From: Streptomyces sp. MspMP-M5
Lineage (GTDB): Bacteria; Actinomycetota; Actinomycetes; Streptomycetales; Streptomycetaceae
DNA: 64,000 bases
Reading direction: 5' to 3'
Assembly: GCF_000373585.1 (NCBI RefSeq)
Contig: NZ_KB891884.1
Coordinates: 21,789 to 85,788, forward strand
This document shows positions 53,525-62,941 of the stretch, in pieces. The notes beneath the pieces were generated by a model. It ran no database searches. It saw only the letters and a list, made by a program, of their open reading frames with translations, and was not told the origin of the DNA. Position 1 is the first letter of the stretch, and every line of letters starts with the position of its first letter. The translations under genes were made by a program, and so were the position numbers.

Positions 53525-53606
53525 GTTTCACGTGAAACAGAGCGGAAGCACAGGCCAGGCGCGCGGCGAGGGACGAGAAGGGCGCAGGGCACGTTTCACG
53601 TGAAAC
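53525..53606. other. Two parS sites (53525-53538, 53593-53606)
   Basis: Two exact GTTTCACGTGAAAC copies 68 bp apart, in the spacer between the vWA terminator and metG. Confidence 0.93.
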
Positions 53607-53744
53607 AGAGCGGGCGAGCCGCCGCCCGCAGGCCGCCCCGGGGCCCGAAAATACTCGGGCGGGGCGACCTACCCTGTCCAGTACGATATTGACGTTGCGT
53701 AAAGCAAATCATCACTCACCGTAGCGACTTGGGAGCAGCCGGCA

Positions 53745-55460
53745 ATGGCTCGACACCTCATCACCAGCGCCCTTCCGTACATCAACGGGATCAAGCACCT
53801 GGGCAACATGGTGGGGTCCATGCTCCCGGCCGATGTCTACGCCCGGTACCTGCGGCAGCGCGGTCACGACGTCCTCTACATCTGCGCGACCGACGAGCAC
53901 GGCACGCCCGCCGAGCTGGCGGCGAAGGACGCGGGCCAGTCCGTCGCCACGTTCTGCGCCGAACAGCACGACAAGCAGAAGGCGATCTACGACGGCTTCG
54001 GTTTGCAGTTCGACCACTTCGGCCGGAGCTCGTCGCGGGAGAACGTCGAGCTGACCCAGCACTTCGCGCGCAAGCTGCACGAGAACGGCTTCATCGAAGA
54101 GCGCGCCGTCCGCCAGGTCTACTCCAACGCCGACGGCCGCTTCCTGCCCGACCGCTACATCGTCGGCACCTGCCCGCACTGCGGCTACGACAAGGCCCGC
54201 GGCGACCAGTGCGAGAACTGCACCCGCGTCCTGGACCCGACGGACCTGATCGACGCCCGCTCGGCGATCAGCGGCAGTGGTGATCTGGAGGTGCGCGAGA
54301 CCAAGCACCTCTTCCTGCTCCAGGCGAAGCTCCAGCACGAGGTCGAGGGCTGGCTGGAGGGCAACGGCAGCAAGGAGTGGCCGACCCTGGCGTCGTCCAT
54401 CGCCCACAAGTGGCTGACCGAGGGCCTCCAGGACCGGGCGATCACCCGCGACCTGGACTGGGGCGTGCCGGTGCCGGCCGATGTGTGGCCGGAGCTGGCC
54501 GCCGAGGGCAAGGTCTTCTATGTGTGGTTCGACGCCCCGATCGAGTACATCGGCTCGACGAAGGAGTGGGCGGACCAGGCGCCGGAGGAGCGCGACTGGA
54601 AGTCCTGGTGGTACGAGGCCGACGACGTCCGCTACACGGAGTTCATGGCCAAGGACAACGTGCCTTTCCACAGCGTGATGTTCCCGGCGACCCAGCTGGG
54701 CACCCGCGAGCCGTGGAAGAAGGTCGACTTCCTCAAGGCGTTCAACTGGCTCAACTACTACGGCGGGAAGTTCTCCACGTCGCAGCAGCGCGGCATCTTC
54801 ACCGATGCGGCACTGGAGCTGCTGCCGGCCGACTACTGGCGCTACTTCCTGATGGCGCACGCCCCGGAGTCCGACGACACCTCCTTCACCTGGGAGCTGT
54901 TCTCGTCCTCGGTCAACAAGGACCTGGCCGACACCCTCGGCAACTTCGTCAACCGGGTGCTCTCGTTCTCGCGGAAGCGGTTCGGCGACGAGGTGCCGGC
55001 CGGCGCCGAGGCCGGGGCCGCCGAGCAGAAGCTGGGCGAGGAGATCGCCGGGCTGCTCGCGGAGTACGAGGGCCACATGGAGGCGCTGCAGTTCCGCAAG
55101 GCGGCGGCCTCGCTGCGCGCCCTGTGGAGCGCGGGCAACTCCTACCTGGAGGAGAAGGCCCCCTGGCTGGAGATCAAGACGGACAAGGACGCGGCGGCGC
55201 TGACGCTGCGGACCGCGATGAACCTCATCCACCTCTACGCGGTGGTCTCCGAGCCGTTCATCCCGGCGTCGGCGAAGGCCATGCGGGGCGCGTTCGCGCT
55301 GGAAGGCGACACCGCCGCGTGGGTCTCGCAGGAGGAGGCCAGGGCGCTGGCGTCCGTGCCCGCCGGGACGCCGTTCACGGTGCCGCCGGTGCTCTTCGCC
55401 AAGATCACCGAGGACGACCTGGCGGCGTACCGCGAGCGGTTCGGCGGCGACGAGGGCTGA
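53745..55460 (+). CDS. metG: Methionyl-tRNA synthetase
   Basis: 571 aa. Class I signature HLGN in [13 protein letters not shown], the inserted zinc domain with [17 protein letters not shown], the [10 protein letters not shown] active-site strand, and a KFSTSQ motif in place of KMSKS (common in this MetRS group). The anticodon-binding domain follows, and no C-terminal tRNA-binding extension is present. Charges initiator and elongator tRNA-Met. A second MetRS is not seen here. Convergent with aspS, separated by two hairpins. Confidence 0.97.
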   Translation: MARHLITSALPYINGIKHLGNMVGSMLPADVYARYLRQRGHDVLYICATDEHGTPAELAAKDAGQSVATFCAEQHDKQKAIYDGFGLQFDHFGRSSSRENVELTQHFARKLHENGFIEERAVRQVYSNADGRFLPDRYIVGTCPHCGYDKARGDQCENCTRVLDPTDLIDARSAISGSGDLEVRETKHLFLLQAKLQHEVEGWLEGNGSKEWPTLASSIAHKWLTEGLQDRAITRDLDWGVPVPADVWPELAAEGKVFYVWFDAPIEYIGSTKEWADQAPEERDWKSWWYEADDVRYTEFMAKDNVPFHSVMFPATQLGTREPWKKVDFLKAFNWLNYYGGKFSTSQQRGIFTDAALELLPADYWRYFLMAHAPESDDTSFTWELFSSSVNKDLADTLGNFVNRVLSFSRKRFGDEVPAGAEAGAAEQKLGEEIAGLLAEYEGHMEALQFRKAAASLRALWSAGNSYLEEKAPWLEIKTDKDAAALTLRTAMNLIHLYAVVSEPFIPASAKAMRGAFALEGDTAAWVSQEEARALASVPAGTPFTVPPVLFAKITEDDLAAYRERFGGDEG

Positions 55461-55488
55461 GGCCCGCCGCGCACACCTGAAAACCGCA

Positions 55489-55528
55489 CGAGGGCGCCCC
55501 TGGACCGGTCGGTCCGGGGGCGCCCTCG
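55489..55528. terminator. Hairpin between metG and aspS (metG side)
   Basis: Arms 55489-55506 and 55511-55528 pair almost perfectly (CGAGGGCGCCCC...GGGGCGCCCTCG type). Suited to termination from metG. Confidence 0.82.
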
Positions 55529-55599
55529 TCGTGGGACCGGTGGGCGAAGTCCCCCAAGGCCCTTGAGGGCCGAGGAGGTGCCCCAGCGCAGAATGCGCG

Positions 55600-55633
55600 A
55601 GGGCCCGGGACCGCGCCTGCGATCCCGGGCCCT
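55600..55633 (-). terminator. Hairpin after aspS
   Basis: Arms AGGGCCCGGGA (55600-55610) and TCCCGGGCCCT (55623-55633), a perfect 11-bp stem with 12-nt loop, just past the aspS stop at 55644. Confidence 0.8.
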
Positions 55634-55643
55634 GCCTGCCGTG

Positions 55644-57431
55644 CTACTTGGTCGGCTTGTACGGCGTCGGCTTCGCCGGGCCGGTGCGGATGCTCAGGTG
55701 CAGTTCCTTCAGGCGGGCCTCGTCGACCTCGGACGGGGCGCCCATCAGCAGGTCCTGGGCGTTGCCGTTGAGCGGGAAGGCGATGGTCTCGCGGATGTTG
55801 GGCTCGTCGGCCAGCAGCATCACGATCCGGTCGACGCCCGGGGCGATGCCGCCGTGCGGCGGGGCGCCGAACTTGAAGGCGCGGAGCATGCCGCCGAACT
55901 CGGCCTCGACGGTCTCCTTGTCGTAACCGGCGATCTCGAACGCCTTGTACATGACGTCCGGCTCGTGGTTCCGGATGGCGCCGGAGGACAGCTCGGTGCC
56001 GTTGCAGACGATGTCGTACTGCCAGGCGAGGATGTCCAGCGGGTCCTTGGTCTGCAGCGCTTCCAGGCCGCCCTGCGGCATGGAGAACGGGTTGTGGGAG
56101 AACTCGATCTTGCCGGTGTCCGCGTCGCGCTCGAACATCGGGAAGTCGACGATCCAGCAGAAGCGGAACTCGTTCTCGACGAAGTGGCCGGCGCGCTTGG
56201 CGGCCTCGACGCGCACCGCGCCCATGATCTTGGAGACCTCGTCGAAGTCGCCGGCGCCGAAGAAGACGGCGTGACCGGGCTTCAGGTCGAGGGCCGCGAC
56301 CAGCGCCTTGACGTCATCGTCGGTGAGGAACTTGGCGATCGGGCCGGCGAGCGCGTTCTCCTCGCCGACGCGGACCCAGGCCAGGCCCTTGGCACCCTGG
56401 GCGACGGCGAACTCGCCCAGCTGGTCGAAGAACTTCCGCGGCTGGTCGGCGGTGTCCGGCACGGCCAGCGCGCGGACGTGCTTGCCGGCGAACGCCTTGA
56501 AGCCGGACTGCGCGAAGACGTCGGAGACATCGACCAGTTCCAGCTCGGCGCGCAGGTCCGGCTTGTCGGAGCCGTACTTGAGCATCGCCTCGCGGAACGG
56601 GATGCGCGGGAAGGGGGAGGTGACCGTGCGGCCGTCGCCGAACTCGGTGAAGAGCTCGGTCATCAGCTTCTCGACGGGCCGGAAGACGTCCTCCTGCTCG
56701 ACGAAGCTCATCTCGATGTCGAGCTGGTAGAACTCGCCCGGCGAGCGGTCCGCGCGGGCGTCCTCGTCACGGAAGCAGGGCGCGATCTGGAAGTAGCGGT
56801 CGAAGCCGGCGATCATCAGCAGCTGCTTGAACTGCTGCGGGGCCTGCGGCAGCGCGTAGAACCTGCCGGCGTGCAGACGGGACGGGACCAGGAAGTCGCG
56901 GGCGCCCTCGGGGGAGGTCGCGGACAGGATCGGGGTCGCCATCTCGTTGAAGCCGAGGGCCACCATCTTGTGCCGGATCGCGGAGATCACGGCCGTGCGC
57001 AGCATGATGTTGCGGTGCATGCGCTCGCGGCGCAGGTCGAGGAAGCGGTACTCCAGGCGCTTCTCCTCGTTGACGCCGTCCTCGGCGTTGATGGTGAACG
57101 GGATCTGCTCGGCGGCACCGAGGACCTCGACCTCGGTGACCTCGATCTCGATCTCGCCGGTCGGCAGGTCGGGGTTGACGTTGTCCGCGCCGCGGGCGCT
57201 GACCTTGCCGTCGACGCGGACGACGGTCTCCTTGGTCAGCGAGCCGAGGACCTCGTTGGCCGGCGTGCCGGGACGGGCGACGAGCTGCACGAGGCCGTAG
57301 TGGTCGCGCAGATCGATGAAGAGGATGCCGCCCAGGTCACGTCGATTGTGCAGCCAGCCGCTGAGACGGACGTCGGTGTCGACGTCCGCGGCTCGGAGCT
57401 CGCCGCAGTTATGGGACCGGTACCGATGCAT
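55644..57431 (-). CDS. aspS: Aspartyl-tRNA synthetase
   Basis: 595 aa class II synthetase. N-terminal OB-fold ([31 protein letters not shown]), motif 1 around [19 protein letters not shown], motif 2 [25 protein letters not shown], a GAD insertion, and motif 3 [30 protein letters not shown]. The bacterial-type length and GAD domain are as expected; actinobacterial AspRS may be non-discriminating where GatCAB exists. Divergent from the phosphatase gene. Confidence 0.97.
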   Translation of the reverse strand: MHRYRSHNCGELRAADVDTDVRLSGWLHNRRDLGGILFIDLRDHYGLVQLVARPGTPANEVLGSLTKETVVRVDGKVSARGADNVNPDLPTGEIEIEVTEVEVLGAAEQIPFTINAEDGVNEEKRLEYRFLDLRRERMHRNIMLRTAVISAIRHKMVALGFNEMATPILSATSPEGARDFLVPSRLHAGRFYALPQAPQQFKQLLMIAGFDRYFQIAPCFRDEDARADRSPGEFYQLDIEMSFVEQEDVFRPVEKLMTELFTEFGDGRTVTSPFPRIPFREAMLKYGSDKPDLRAELELVDVSDVFAQSGFKAFAGKHVRALAVPDTADQPRKFFDQLGEFAVAQGAKGLAWVRVGEENALAGPIAKFLTDDDVKALVAALDLKPGHAVFFGAGDFDEVSKIMGAVRVEAAKRAGHFVENEFRFCWIVDFPMFERDADTGKIEFSHNPFSMPQGGLEALQTKDPLDILAWQYDIVCNGTELSSGAIRNHEPDVMYKAFEIAGYDKETVEAEFGGMLRAFKFGAPPHGGIAPGVDRIVMLLADEPNIRETIAFPLNGNAQDLLMGAPSEVDEARLKELHLSIRTGPAKPTPYKPTK

Positions 57432-57702
57432 CGCTCATCCAAGTCGTCGCGAGTCGAGGTGGGGAGCTGACGGGCGGGAAAGGGAGATAGCAGGCTCGCG
57501 CGCCCGATCGATCGCCTTGTGGCTCACCCGAAAGGCCACCCCAGGAGTGGCATAACCGCTCCAGGTTACCGCCCGGGCCCGACGAGCTGGTTGACATATA
57601 CCCATCAGCGTCGCCTCGGCGTGAAAGCGGGCCCTCGGGCTGCGACGATGGTCACGCCCGGCATGCTGGTCGGGTCACGTCAAACCCACCTAAAGTGATG
57701 CA

Positions 57703-59889
57703 ATGCGCACCAAGGATCTCCTGGCCGCCGTCGCGACCGGCCTGTGGCGCTGGGACAACACATCCGGCCGGGTGAGCCTCGACGCCGAAGCGGCCCGGCT
57801 GCTGGGCCTTCCCGCCGAGCCGGCCGTCCTCACCGAGGCCGCGGTGCGCTCCCGTTTTCATCCCGTCGACTTCGCCGAGGTCAACGGTGTCGTGCAGCTC
57901 GCGGTCTCCGAGGGGACGCTCGCCGAGGCCCGGCTGCGCATTGTGGACGAGCGCGGGCAGGTGCTGCGCACCGTCCGCTCCCGCTCCCGGCCCCGGATCG
58001 TCAACGGCGACTTCGAGCTGGTCGGCACGGTCCAGGAGGTGGCCGCGCCCCAGCCCGGCACCTCGGCGGCACGGGCCCCGGTCACCGGCGACTGGCGGCG
58101 CTCGCGGGAGGCGTTCCTGCTGGACGCGGGCCGGGCGCTGGCCGAGGCGCGGTCCACGGCCGAGGTGCTGCGGGTCGCGGCCGGGCTCTCCATGCCGGGC
58201 TTCATGCCGGACGGGCTGGCGGTCTTCGGCATCCAGGGCGACCGGCTCACGGTGATCGGCCACCACGGCCACCTCCCGGACGACGGGCTGCCGTACTCCG
58301 AGATGCTGCTGGAGACCGACTACCCGGCCGCCGAGGTGGTGCGCACCGGACGGGCCATCTACCTGCCCGCCCGGGAGGAATACCAGCGCCGCTACCCGGC
58401 CACCTGGCCCCTGGCCGCCCGCTTCGCGTACACGTCCTGGGCATATCTGCCGCTGGTGAACGCGGGCCGGACGATCGGCGCATGGATGGCCGGGTTCGCC
58501 GAACCGGTCGCCTTCACCCCGGACGAGCGCTCGGTACTGACCACCGTCGCCCGGATGCTGGCCCAGGCGCTGGCCAGGGCCGGGGTGCAGGAATCGCAGC
58601 ACGAGCTGGCCGTGGGGCTCCAGCGGAGCATGATGCCGACGGTGCAGCCGGACATCCCCGGGATGGCAGTCGCGGCCCGCTATGTGCCGACCGGTGGCGG
58701 GCTGGAGGTCGGCGGGGACTGGTACGACATGATCCCGCTGCCGTCCGGGCGGATCGCGCTGGTCATCGGGGATGTCCAGGGGCATGACGTACGGGCCGCG
58801 GGCCTGATGGGGCAGTTGCGGATCGCGCTGCGCGCCTATGCCTCCGAGGGCCACCACCCCGACGCGGTGCTCTCCCGGGCCTCCCGTTTCCTGGCCGGCA
58901 TCAACGAGACCGAGTTCCACGGCAAGGGCGAGGACCAGCGCTTCGCGACCTGCCTCTACATCGAGGTGGACCCGGCCACCGGGCTGCTGGACGTGGCACG
59001 GGCCGGCCACCCCGATCCGGCGATCCGGATGGCCGACGGCGCGGTGATCGTCCGGCCCACGTCGGGCGGGCTGCCCCTGGGCATCGACCCGGACAGCGAC
59101 TACCCCACCACCCGGATCGTGCTGGAGCCGGGCGAGACGATGCTGGTGTGCACCGACGGGCTGATCGAGACCGGCGGGCACGACCTGGAGACCGGCTGGG
59201 GACGGCTGCGCGAGGTCTTCGAGACGCACGCCACCGGCACGGACGAGGGACCCGGGGAAAGCCTGGAGCAGCTGGCCGACGCCCTGGTCCAGGCGGTGCA
59301 CGGCCCGTCGTCGCACCACACCACCGGACCGCTGGTGGATCGCCGCGAGGACGACATCGCACTGCTGCTGCTCTCCCGCGAGAGCGCCGGCTGCGGCGTG
59401 GACGCCGGGGACCGGCCGACACCGCGGCCCGGGCGGCGCACCGTGTTCTCCGTCGCCCAGGCGGAGCCCGAGCGGATCGCCGCGGCCCGCCGCCAGATCC
59501 GCGACGTGCTGCACGACTGGCGCGACCCGGACCAGGTGGACTCCGCGGCGCTGCTGGTCTCCGAGATCGTCACCAATGTGCTGACGCACACCGACGGGGA
59601 CGCACTGCTGGTGGCCGAGGTCGCCGGTGAGCACGGTTCCCGGCGTCTCCGGGTCGAGGTCGCCGACGGCAGCGACGAACTGCCGCACCGCCGCCGACCC
59701 GGTGAGCTGGCGTCCTCCGGGCGGGGGCTGGTGCTGCTGGAACTGCTGGCCGGGACATGGGGCGTGGACCCGCGCGGGGACGGGAAGTCGACGTGGTTCG
59801 AGCTCTACGAGGATGCCGGGGCGGCGGGGGAGCCGCCCGGCGCGGCGTCGCCGGGCCCCGAGGAGTCCGTATCCGAGCCGGCCGCGTAG
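57703..59889 (+). CDS. PAS-GAF-SpoIIE phosphatase with C-terminal HATPase (anti-sigma kinase-like) domain
   Basis: 728 aa, cytoplasmic. PAS-like segment (about 1-110), GAF domain (about 150-290), PP2C/SpoIIE phosphatase (about 310-530) with GGDWYDMIPLPSGRIALVIGDVQGHDVRAAGLMGQLR, DVARAGHPDPAIRM and LVCTDGLIE, and a C-terminal HATPase fold (SAALLVSEIVTNVLTHTDG; SGRGLVLLELLAGTWG). Such proteins both phosphorylate and dephosphorylate anti-sigma antagonists in sigma-factor partner switching. The 3' end overlaps the convergent AI-2E gene by 85 bp. Next to aspS as in other Streptomyces. Confidence 0.92.
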   Translation: MRTKDLLAAVATGLWRWDNTSGRVSLDAEAARLLGLPAEPAVLTEAAVRSRFHPVDFAEVNGVVQLAVSEGTLAEARLRIVDERGQVLRTVRSRSRPRIVNGDFELVGTVQEVAAPQPGTSAARAPVTGDWRRSREAFLLDAGRALAEARSTAEVLRVAAGLSMPGFMPDGLAVFGIQGDRLTVIGHHGHLPDDGLPYSEMLLETDYPAAEVVRTGRAIYLPAREEYQRRYPATWPLAARFAYTSWAYLPLVNAGRTIGAWMAGFAEPVAFTPDERSVLTTVARMLAQALARAGVQESQHELAVGLQRSMMPTVQPDIPGMAVAARYVPTGGGLEVGGDWYDMIPLPSGRIALVIGDVQGHDVRAAGLMGQLRIALRAYASEGHHPDAVLSRASRFLAGINETEFHGKGEDQRFATCLYIEVDPATGLLDVARAGHPDPAIRMADGAVIVRPTSGGLPLGIDPDSDYPTTRIVLEPGETMLVCTDGLIETGGHDLETGWGRLREVFETHATGTDEGPGESLEQLADALVQAVHGPSSHHTTGPLVDRREDDIALLLLSRESAGCGVDAGDRPTPRPGRRTVFSVAQAEPERIAAARRQIRDVLHDWRDPDQVDSAALLVSEIVTNVLTHTDGDALLVAEVAGEHGSRRLRVEVADGSDELPHRRRPGELASSGRGLVLLELLAGTWGVDPRGDGKSTWFELYEDAGAAGEPPGAASPGPEESVSEPAA

Positions 59890-60962
59890 TGCTTGCGCAG
59901 TTCGTGCAGGACGCCGGAGACGGCCGCGGTGAGCGGGACGGACAGCAGCATGCCGAGGATCCCGGCGACGCTCGCACCGGCGGTGATCGCCAGCATGACG
60001 ACCGCCGGGTGCATCTGCACCGTACGGCTCTGGATCATCGGCTGGAGGACGTGGCCCTCCAGCACCTGGACGGCGAGGACCACCCCGAGCGCCCAGAGCG
60101 CGATCACAAGGCCCCGGTCCGCGAACGCCACCAGGATCGCCACCGCGCCCGAGATGAAGGCGCCGAGGTAGGGGATGTAGGCGCCGACGAAGACCAGCGC
60201 ACCCAGGCCGAGCGCCCCGGGGACCTGCAGGACGAGCAGGCCGACGGTGATGCAGACGGCGTCGATCAGCGCAATGAAGGTGGTGCCGCGCATGAAGCCC
60301 TCGATGGACTGGAAGCCGCGGCGGGCCATCCGTTCCAGCTGCGGGGCCGAGTTGCGCGGCGCCCAGTCGTGCAGCGCGCGGACCGCCTTGTCCGAGTCGC
60401 GCAGGAAGAAGAACGTCAGCAGCAGGGCCAGCACCGCCGCGGCGATGAACTGCCCCACGATGCTGACTCCGGCCAGCAGTCCGGAGGCCGCGGTGCTGCC
60501 GAACTTGGTGACCAGCGTCTTGGCGTTCGTGGCGAGATCGCTGAGCGAGTTCCCGGCCACGCCGAAGTGCTTGGTCAGGTCCTCCGCCGCGCTCTTGAGC
60601 GAGGTGACGATCTGGTCCCCGGTGTCGACCAGGGCGCTGACCACGACGTAGCCGGCGCCACCGACCACGATCACCAGCAGGGCGCAGGTCAGCCCGGCCG
60701 CCAGTGAACGGTTGAACCGCATCTTCACCAGCCGCCGGTACACCGGACCGAGCAGCCCGCTGCCGAGCAGCGCCAGCAGGACGGGTGTGACCGCGGCGCT
60801 CAGCTCGACGCAGAGCCACACCCCGAGGGCCACCACCGCCGCGACCAGCAGCCCGGCCGCGCACCACGCCGCGGCACGGCGGGCCTCGATCGGGAGCAGC
60901 GGGGGGTGCGGCGGCCGGCCGGGCTCGGCGCCGCTCCGGTCTTGATCCGAGTCGTTTCGCAC
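59805..60962 (-). CDS. AI-2E family transporter / predicted permease
   Basis: 385 aa. GTG start (VRNDSDQDRSG) supported by GGTGGAC upstream; a longer frame would start inside a parS site. Eight or so hydrophobic helices with the family PIRLF-like elements: SIEGFMRGTTFIALIDAVCITVGLLVLQVPGALGLGALVFVGAYIPYLGAFISG and LVIALWALGVVLAVQVLEGHVLQPMIQSRTVQMHPAVVML. Substrate is unknown in actinobacteria. The C-terminal 28 codons overlap the phosphatase gene. Confidence 0.9.
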   Translation of the reverse strand: MRNDSDQDRSGAEPGRPPHPPLLPIEARRAAAWCAAGLLVAAVVALGVWLCVELSAAVTPVLLALLGSGLLGPVYRRLVKMRFNRSLAAGLTCALLVIVVGGAGYVVVSALVDTGDQIVTSLKSAAEDLTKHFGVAGNSLSDLATNAKTLVTKFGSTAASGLLAGVSIVGQFIAAAVLALLLTFFFLRDSDKAVRALHDWAPRNSAPQLERMARRGFQSIEGFMRGTTFIALIDAVCITVGLLVLQVPGALGLGALVFVGAYIPYLGAFISGAVAILVAFADRGLVIALWALGVVLAVQVLEGHVLQPMIQSRTVQMHPAVVMLAITAGASVAGILGMLLSVPLTAAVSGVLHELRKHYAAGSDTDSSGPGDAAPGGSPAAPASS

Positions 60963-61045
60963 CCGGACAGTCCACCACGGCAGAGCGGCTGTTGACGGGT
61001 ATTGCAGGCTCTCCTCACGGTTCGAGGCTCGGCCCCCACCGCGGT

Positions 61046-61101
61046 GTTTCACGTGAAACATGGGTGCGGGGGCGGTGTTTCACGTGAAACACCGCCCCCG
61101 C
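61046..61101. other. Two parS sites (61046-61059, 61077-61090); second in a 36-bp palindrome
   Basis: Exact parS copies 31 bp apart. The second is extended by GCGGGGGCGGT arms to a perfect 36-bp palindrome (61066-61101), 22 bp beyond the pirin stop codon, in the position of a terminator. Confidence 0.92.
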
Positions 61102-61122
61102 GATCCCGCCTTCGGCGGCCGC

Positions 61123-62076
61123 TCAAAGCGCGTCGGCGGGAATCGTTCCCAGCCGGCCGGCCTGGAAGTCCTCGAAGGCTTGGGCCAGTTCGGCGTGGGT
61201 GTTCATCACGAACGGGCCGTAGTGCATCATCGGCTCACGGATCGGGAGCCCACCCAGCAGCACCACCTCGAAGTTCGGGCTGCGCGACTCCTGACTCTCG
61301 TCGGCCCGGATCGTGAGGGCGTCCCCCTCGCCGAAAACGACCGCCTGCCCCATGTGGAACGGGCGGCCCTCAGCGCCGGCCGTGCCGCTTCCGGCCAGGG
61401 CGTAGGCGAGACCGTTGAAGTCCGCGCGCCAGGGCAGCGTCACCTCGGCCCCCGGGTTCACCGTCACATGCGCCATCGTGATGGGTGTGTGGGTGATGCC
61501 CGGCCCCTGGTGGCCGTCGAGGTCGCCGGCGATCAGCCGCAGCAGCGCACCGCCGTCGGCGGAGGTCAGCAGCTTGACCCTGCCGCCGCCGATGTCCTGG
61601 TAGCGCGGCGCCATCATCTTGTCGCTCTTCGGGAGGTTCACCCACAGCTGGAGGCCGTGGAAGAGGCCGCCCGACATGACCAGCGACTCCGGCGGCGCCT
61701 CGATGTGCAGCAGGCCGGAGCCCGCCGTCATCCACTGGGTGTCGCCGTCGTTGATGACCCCGCCGCCGCCGTGGGAGTCACGGTGCACGAACGTGCCGTC
61801 GATCAGATACGTCACGGTCTCGAAGCCGCGGTGCGGGTGCCAGGGCGTGCCCTTGGGCTCTCCGGGCGCGTACTCCACCTCGCCCATCTGATCCATCATG
61901 ATGAACGGGTCGAGGTACTTGTAGGCGATCCCGGCGAAGGCGCGACGCACCGGGAAGCCCTCGCCCTCGAAGCCGCTCGGGGCGGTGGTGACGGCCAGCA
62001 CGGGCCGGGTGCGCGCCCCGGCGGGTGCGGCCGCCCTCGGCAGGGTCAGCGGATTCTCTACGGTCACAGCGGGCAT
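61123..62076 (-). CDS. Pirin family protein
   Basis: 317 aa double-cupin protein. MMDQMGEVEYAPGEPKGTPWHPHRGFETVTYLIDG contains the first metal-binding His set, followed by DSHGGGGVINDGDTQWMTAGSGLLHIEAPP and GGLFHGLQLWVNLPKSDKM. Pirins bind Fe and include quercetin dioxygenases and regulators of central enzymes. The ATG follows GAGGAGG. Its promoter region holds an AGTTG/CAACT dyad. Confidence 0.93.
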   Translation of the reverse strand: MPAVTVENPLTLPRAAAPAGARTRPVLAVTTAPSGFEGEGFPVRRAFAGIAYKYLDPFIMMDQMGEVEYAPGEPKGTPWHPHRGFETVTYLIDGTFVHRDSHGGGGVINDGDTQWMTAGSGLLHIEAPPESLVMSGGLFHGLQLWVNLPKSDKMMAPRYQDIGGGRVKLLTSADGGALLRLIAGDLDGHQGPGITHTPITMAHVTVNPGAEVTLPWRADFNGLAYALAGSGTAGAEGRPFHMGQAVVFGEGDALTIRADESQESRSPNFEVVLLGGLPIREPMMHYGPFVMNTHAELAQAFEDFQAGRLGTIPADAL

Positions 62077-62112
62077 GACGGCCTCCTCGGTCGTTCGCGC
62101 TTCAAACAAGTT

Positions 62113-62131
62113 AGTTGAAAGCTGAACAACT
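62113..62131. promoter_or_regulatory. Possible operator upstream of pirin
   Basis: AGTTG and CAACT separated by 9 bp in an AT-rich stretch about 40 bp before the pirin start; resembles MarR/HxlR-type sites. Weak. Confidence 0.35.
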
Positions 62132-62280
62132 GGCAAGGCGTGCGGCATTCCCGTATCGACCCGACGGACATGCCCGCAGGTCAGCGAGAGGAAGAGGAAG
62201 AAAGGGCGAGCCGGCGAGGAGAGGGGCGGACGCGGCGGCTCACCCCGTAGTCACCGCCAGCCGGCGTGACGCAAGGGCGG

Positions 62281-62751
62281 CTAGCCGTACATCCGGCGCA
62301 TCGCGAAGTCGACCATCTGCTCCACGGCCTTGGCGTCGAAGACCATCCGGTGGTCGCCCTCCATGTCGAGGACGAAGCCGTAGCCGGTCGGCAGCAGGTC
62401 GAGCACCTCGGCACCGGTGATCACGAAGTACTTGGACTCCTTGCCCGCGTACCGGCGCAGCTCCTTGAGCGAGGTGAACATCGGGATCACCGGCTGCTGG
62501 GTGTTGTGCAGCGCCAGGAAGCCGGGGTTGTCACCGCGCGGGCAGTAGACCTTGGAGGTCGAGAAGATGCCCTGGAAGTCCTCGGCCGACATCGAACCGG
62601 TCGTGAAGGCCCGCACCGCGTCGGCGAGCGAGGGCGGGGACGGCTCGGGATACAGCGGCTGCTCGCCGTAGCCCCCGGGGGCCGGTTGCTGCGGCGGGGG
62701 CGGCGCTCCGTACTGCTGGCCGGCACCCGCGTTCTGGTCGTAGCCGTACAT
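62281..62751 (-). CDS. SseB N-terminal domain protein
   Basis: 156 aa. A Gly/Pro/Gln/Tyr-rich start (DQNAGAGQQYGAPPPPQQPAPGGY) is followed by one SseB-like domain: VYCPRGDNPGFLALHNTQQPVIPMFTSLKELRRYAGKESKYFVITGAEVLDLLPTGYGFVLDMEGDHRMVFDAKAVEQM. Serine-sensitivity-type domain proteins of this size are common in Streptomyces; the role is not known. The divergent gene is the acyl-CoA dehydrogenase. Confidence 0.85.
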   Translation of the reverse strand: MYGYDQNAGAGQQYGAPPPPQQPAPGGYGEQPLYPEPSPPSLADAVRAFTTGSMSAEDFQGIFSTSKVYCPRGDNPGFLALHNTQQPVIPMFTSLKELRRYAGKESKYFVITGAEVLDLLPTGYGFVLDMEGDHRMVFDAKAVEQMVDFAMRRMYG

Positions 62752-62941
62752 GCGCCACAGCGTACTGATTCGGGCCGGTGCGGGGGGACGCTCGTCACAG
62801 ATCGGCCGTAAGGGGTTGCTTCTTATTACCGGTGGGTAGCATCATCGGAGCTACTTGCTGGTATTGCGTATCGAGGTCCCTTCCTCGCGTCGAGGTCTTC
62901 CTCGTACAGAGGCCCTCCCGAACCCTTACGGAGCCGTACCC

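Noticed and set aside
53607..53744. T-box or other RNA switch before metG
   Set aside because: The 140-bp leader shows no specifier stem or conserved T-box sequence.
57652..60978. 1108-aa open frame on the minus strand
   Set aside because: Antisense to the SpoIIE-type phosphatase and out of frame with the AI-2E gene.
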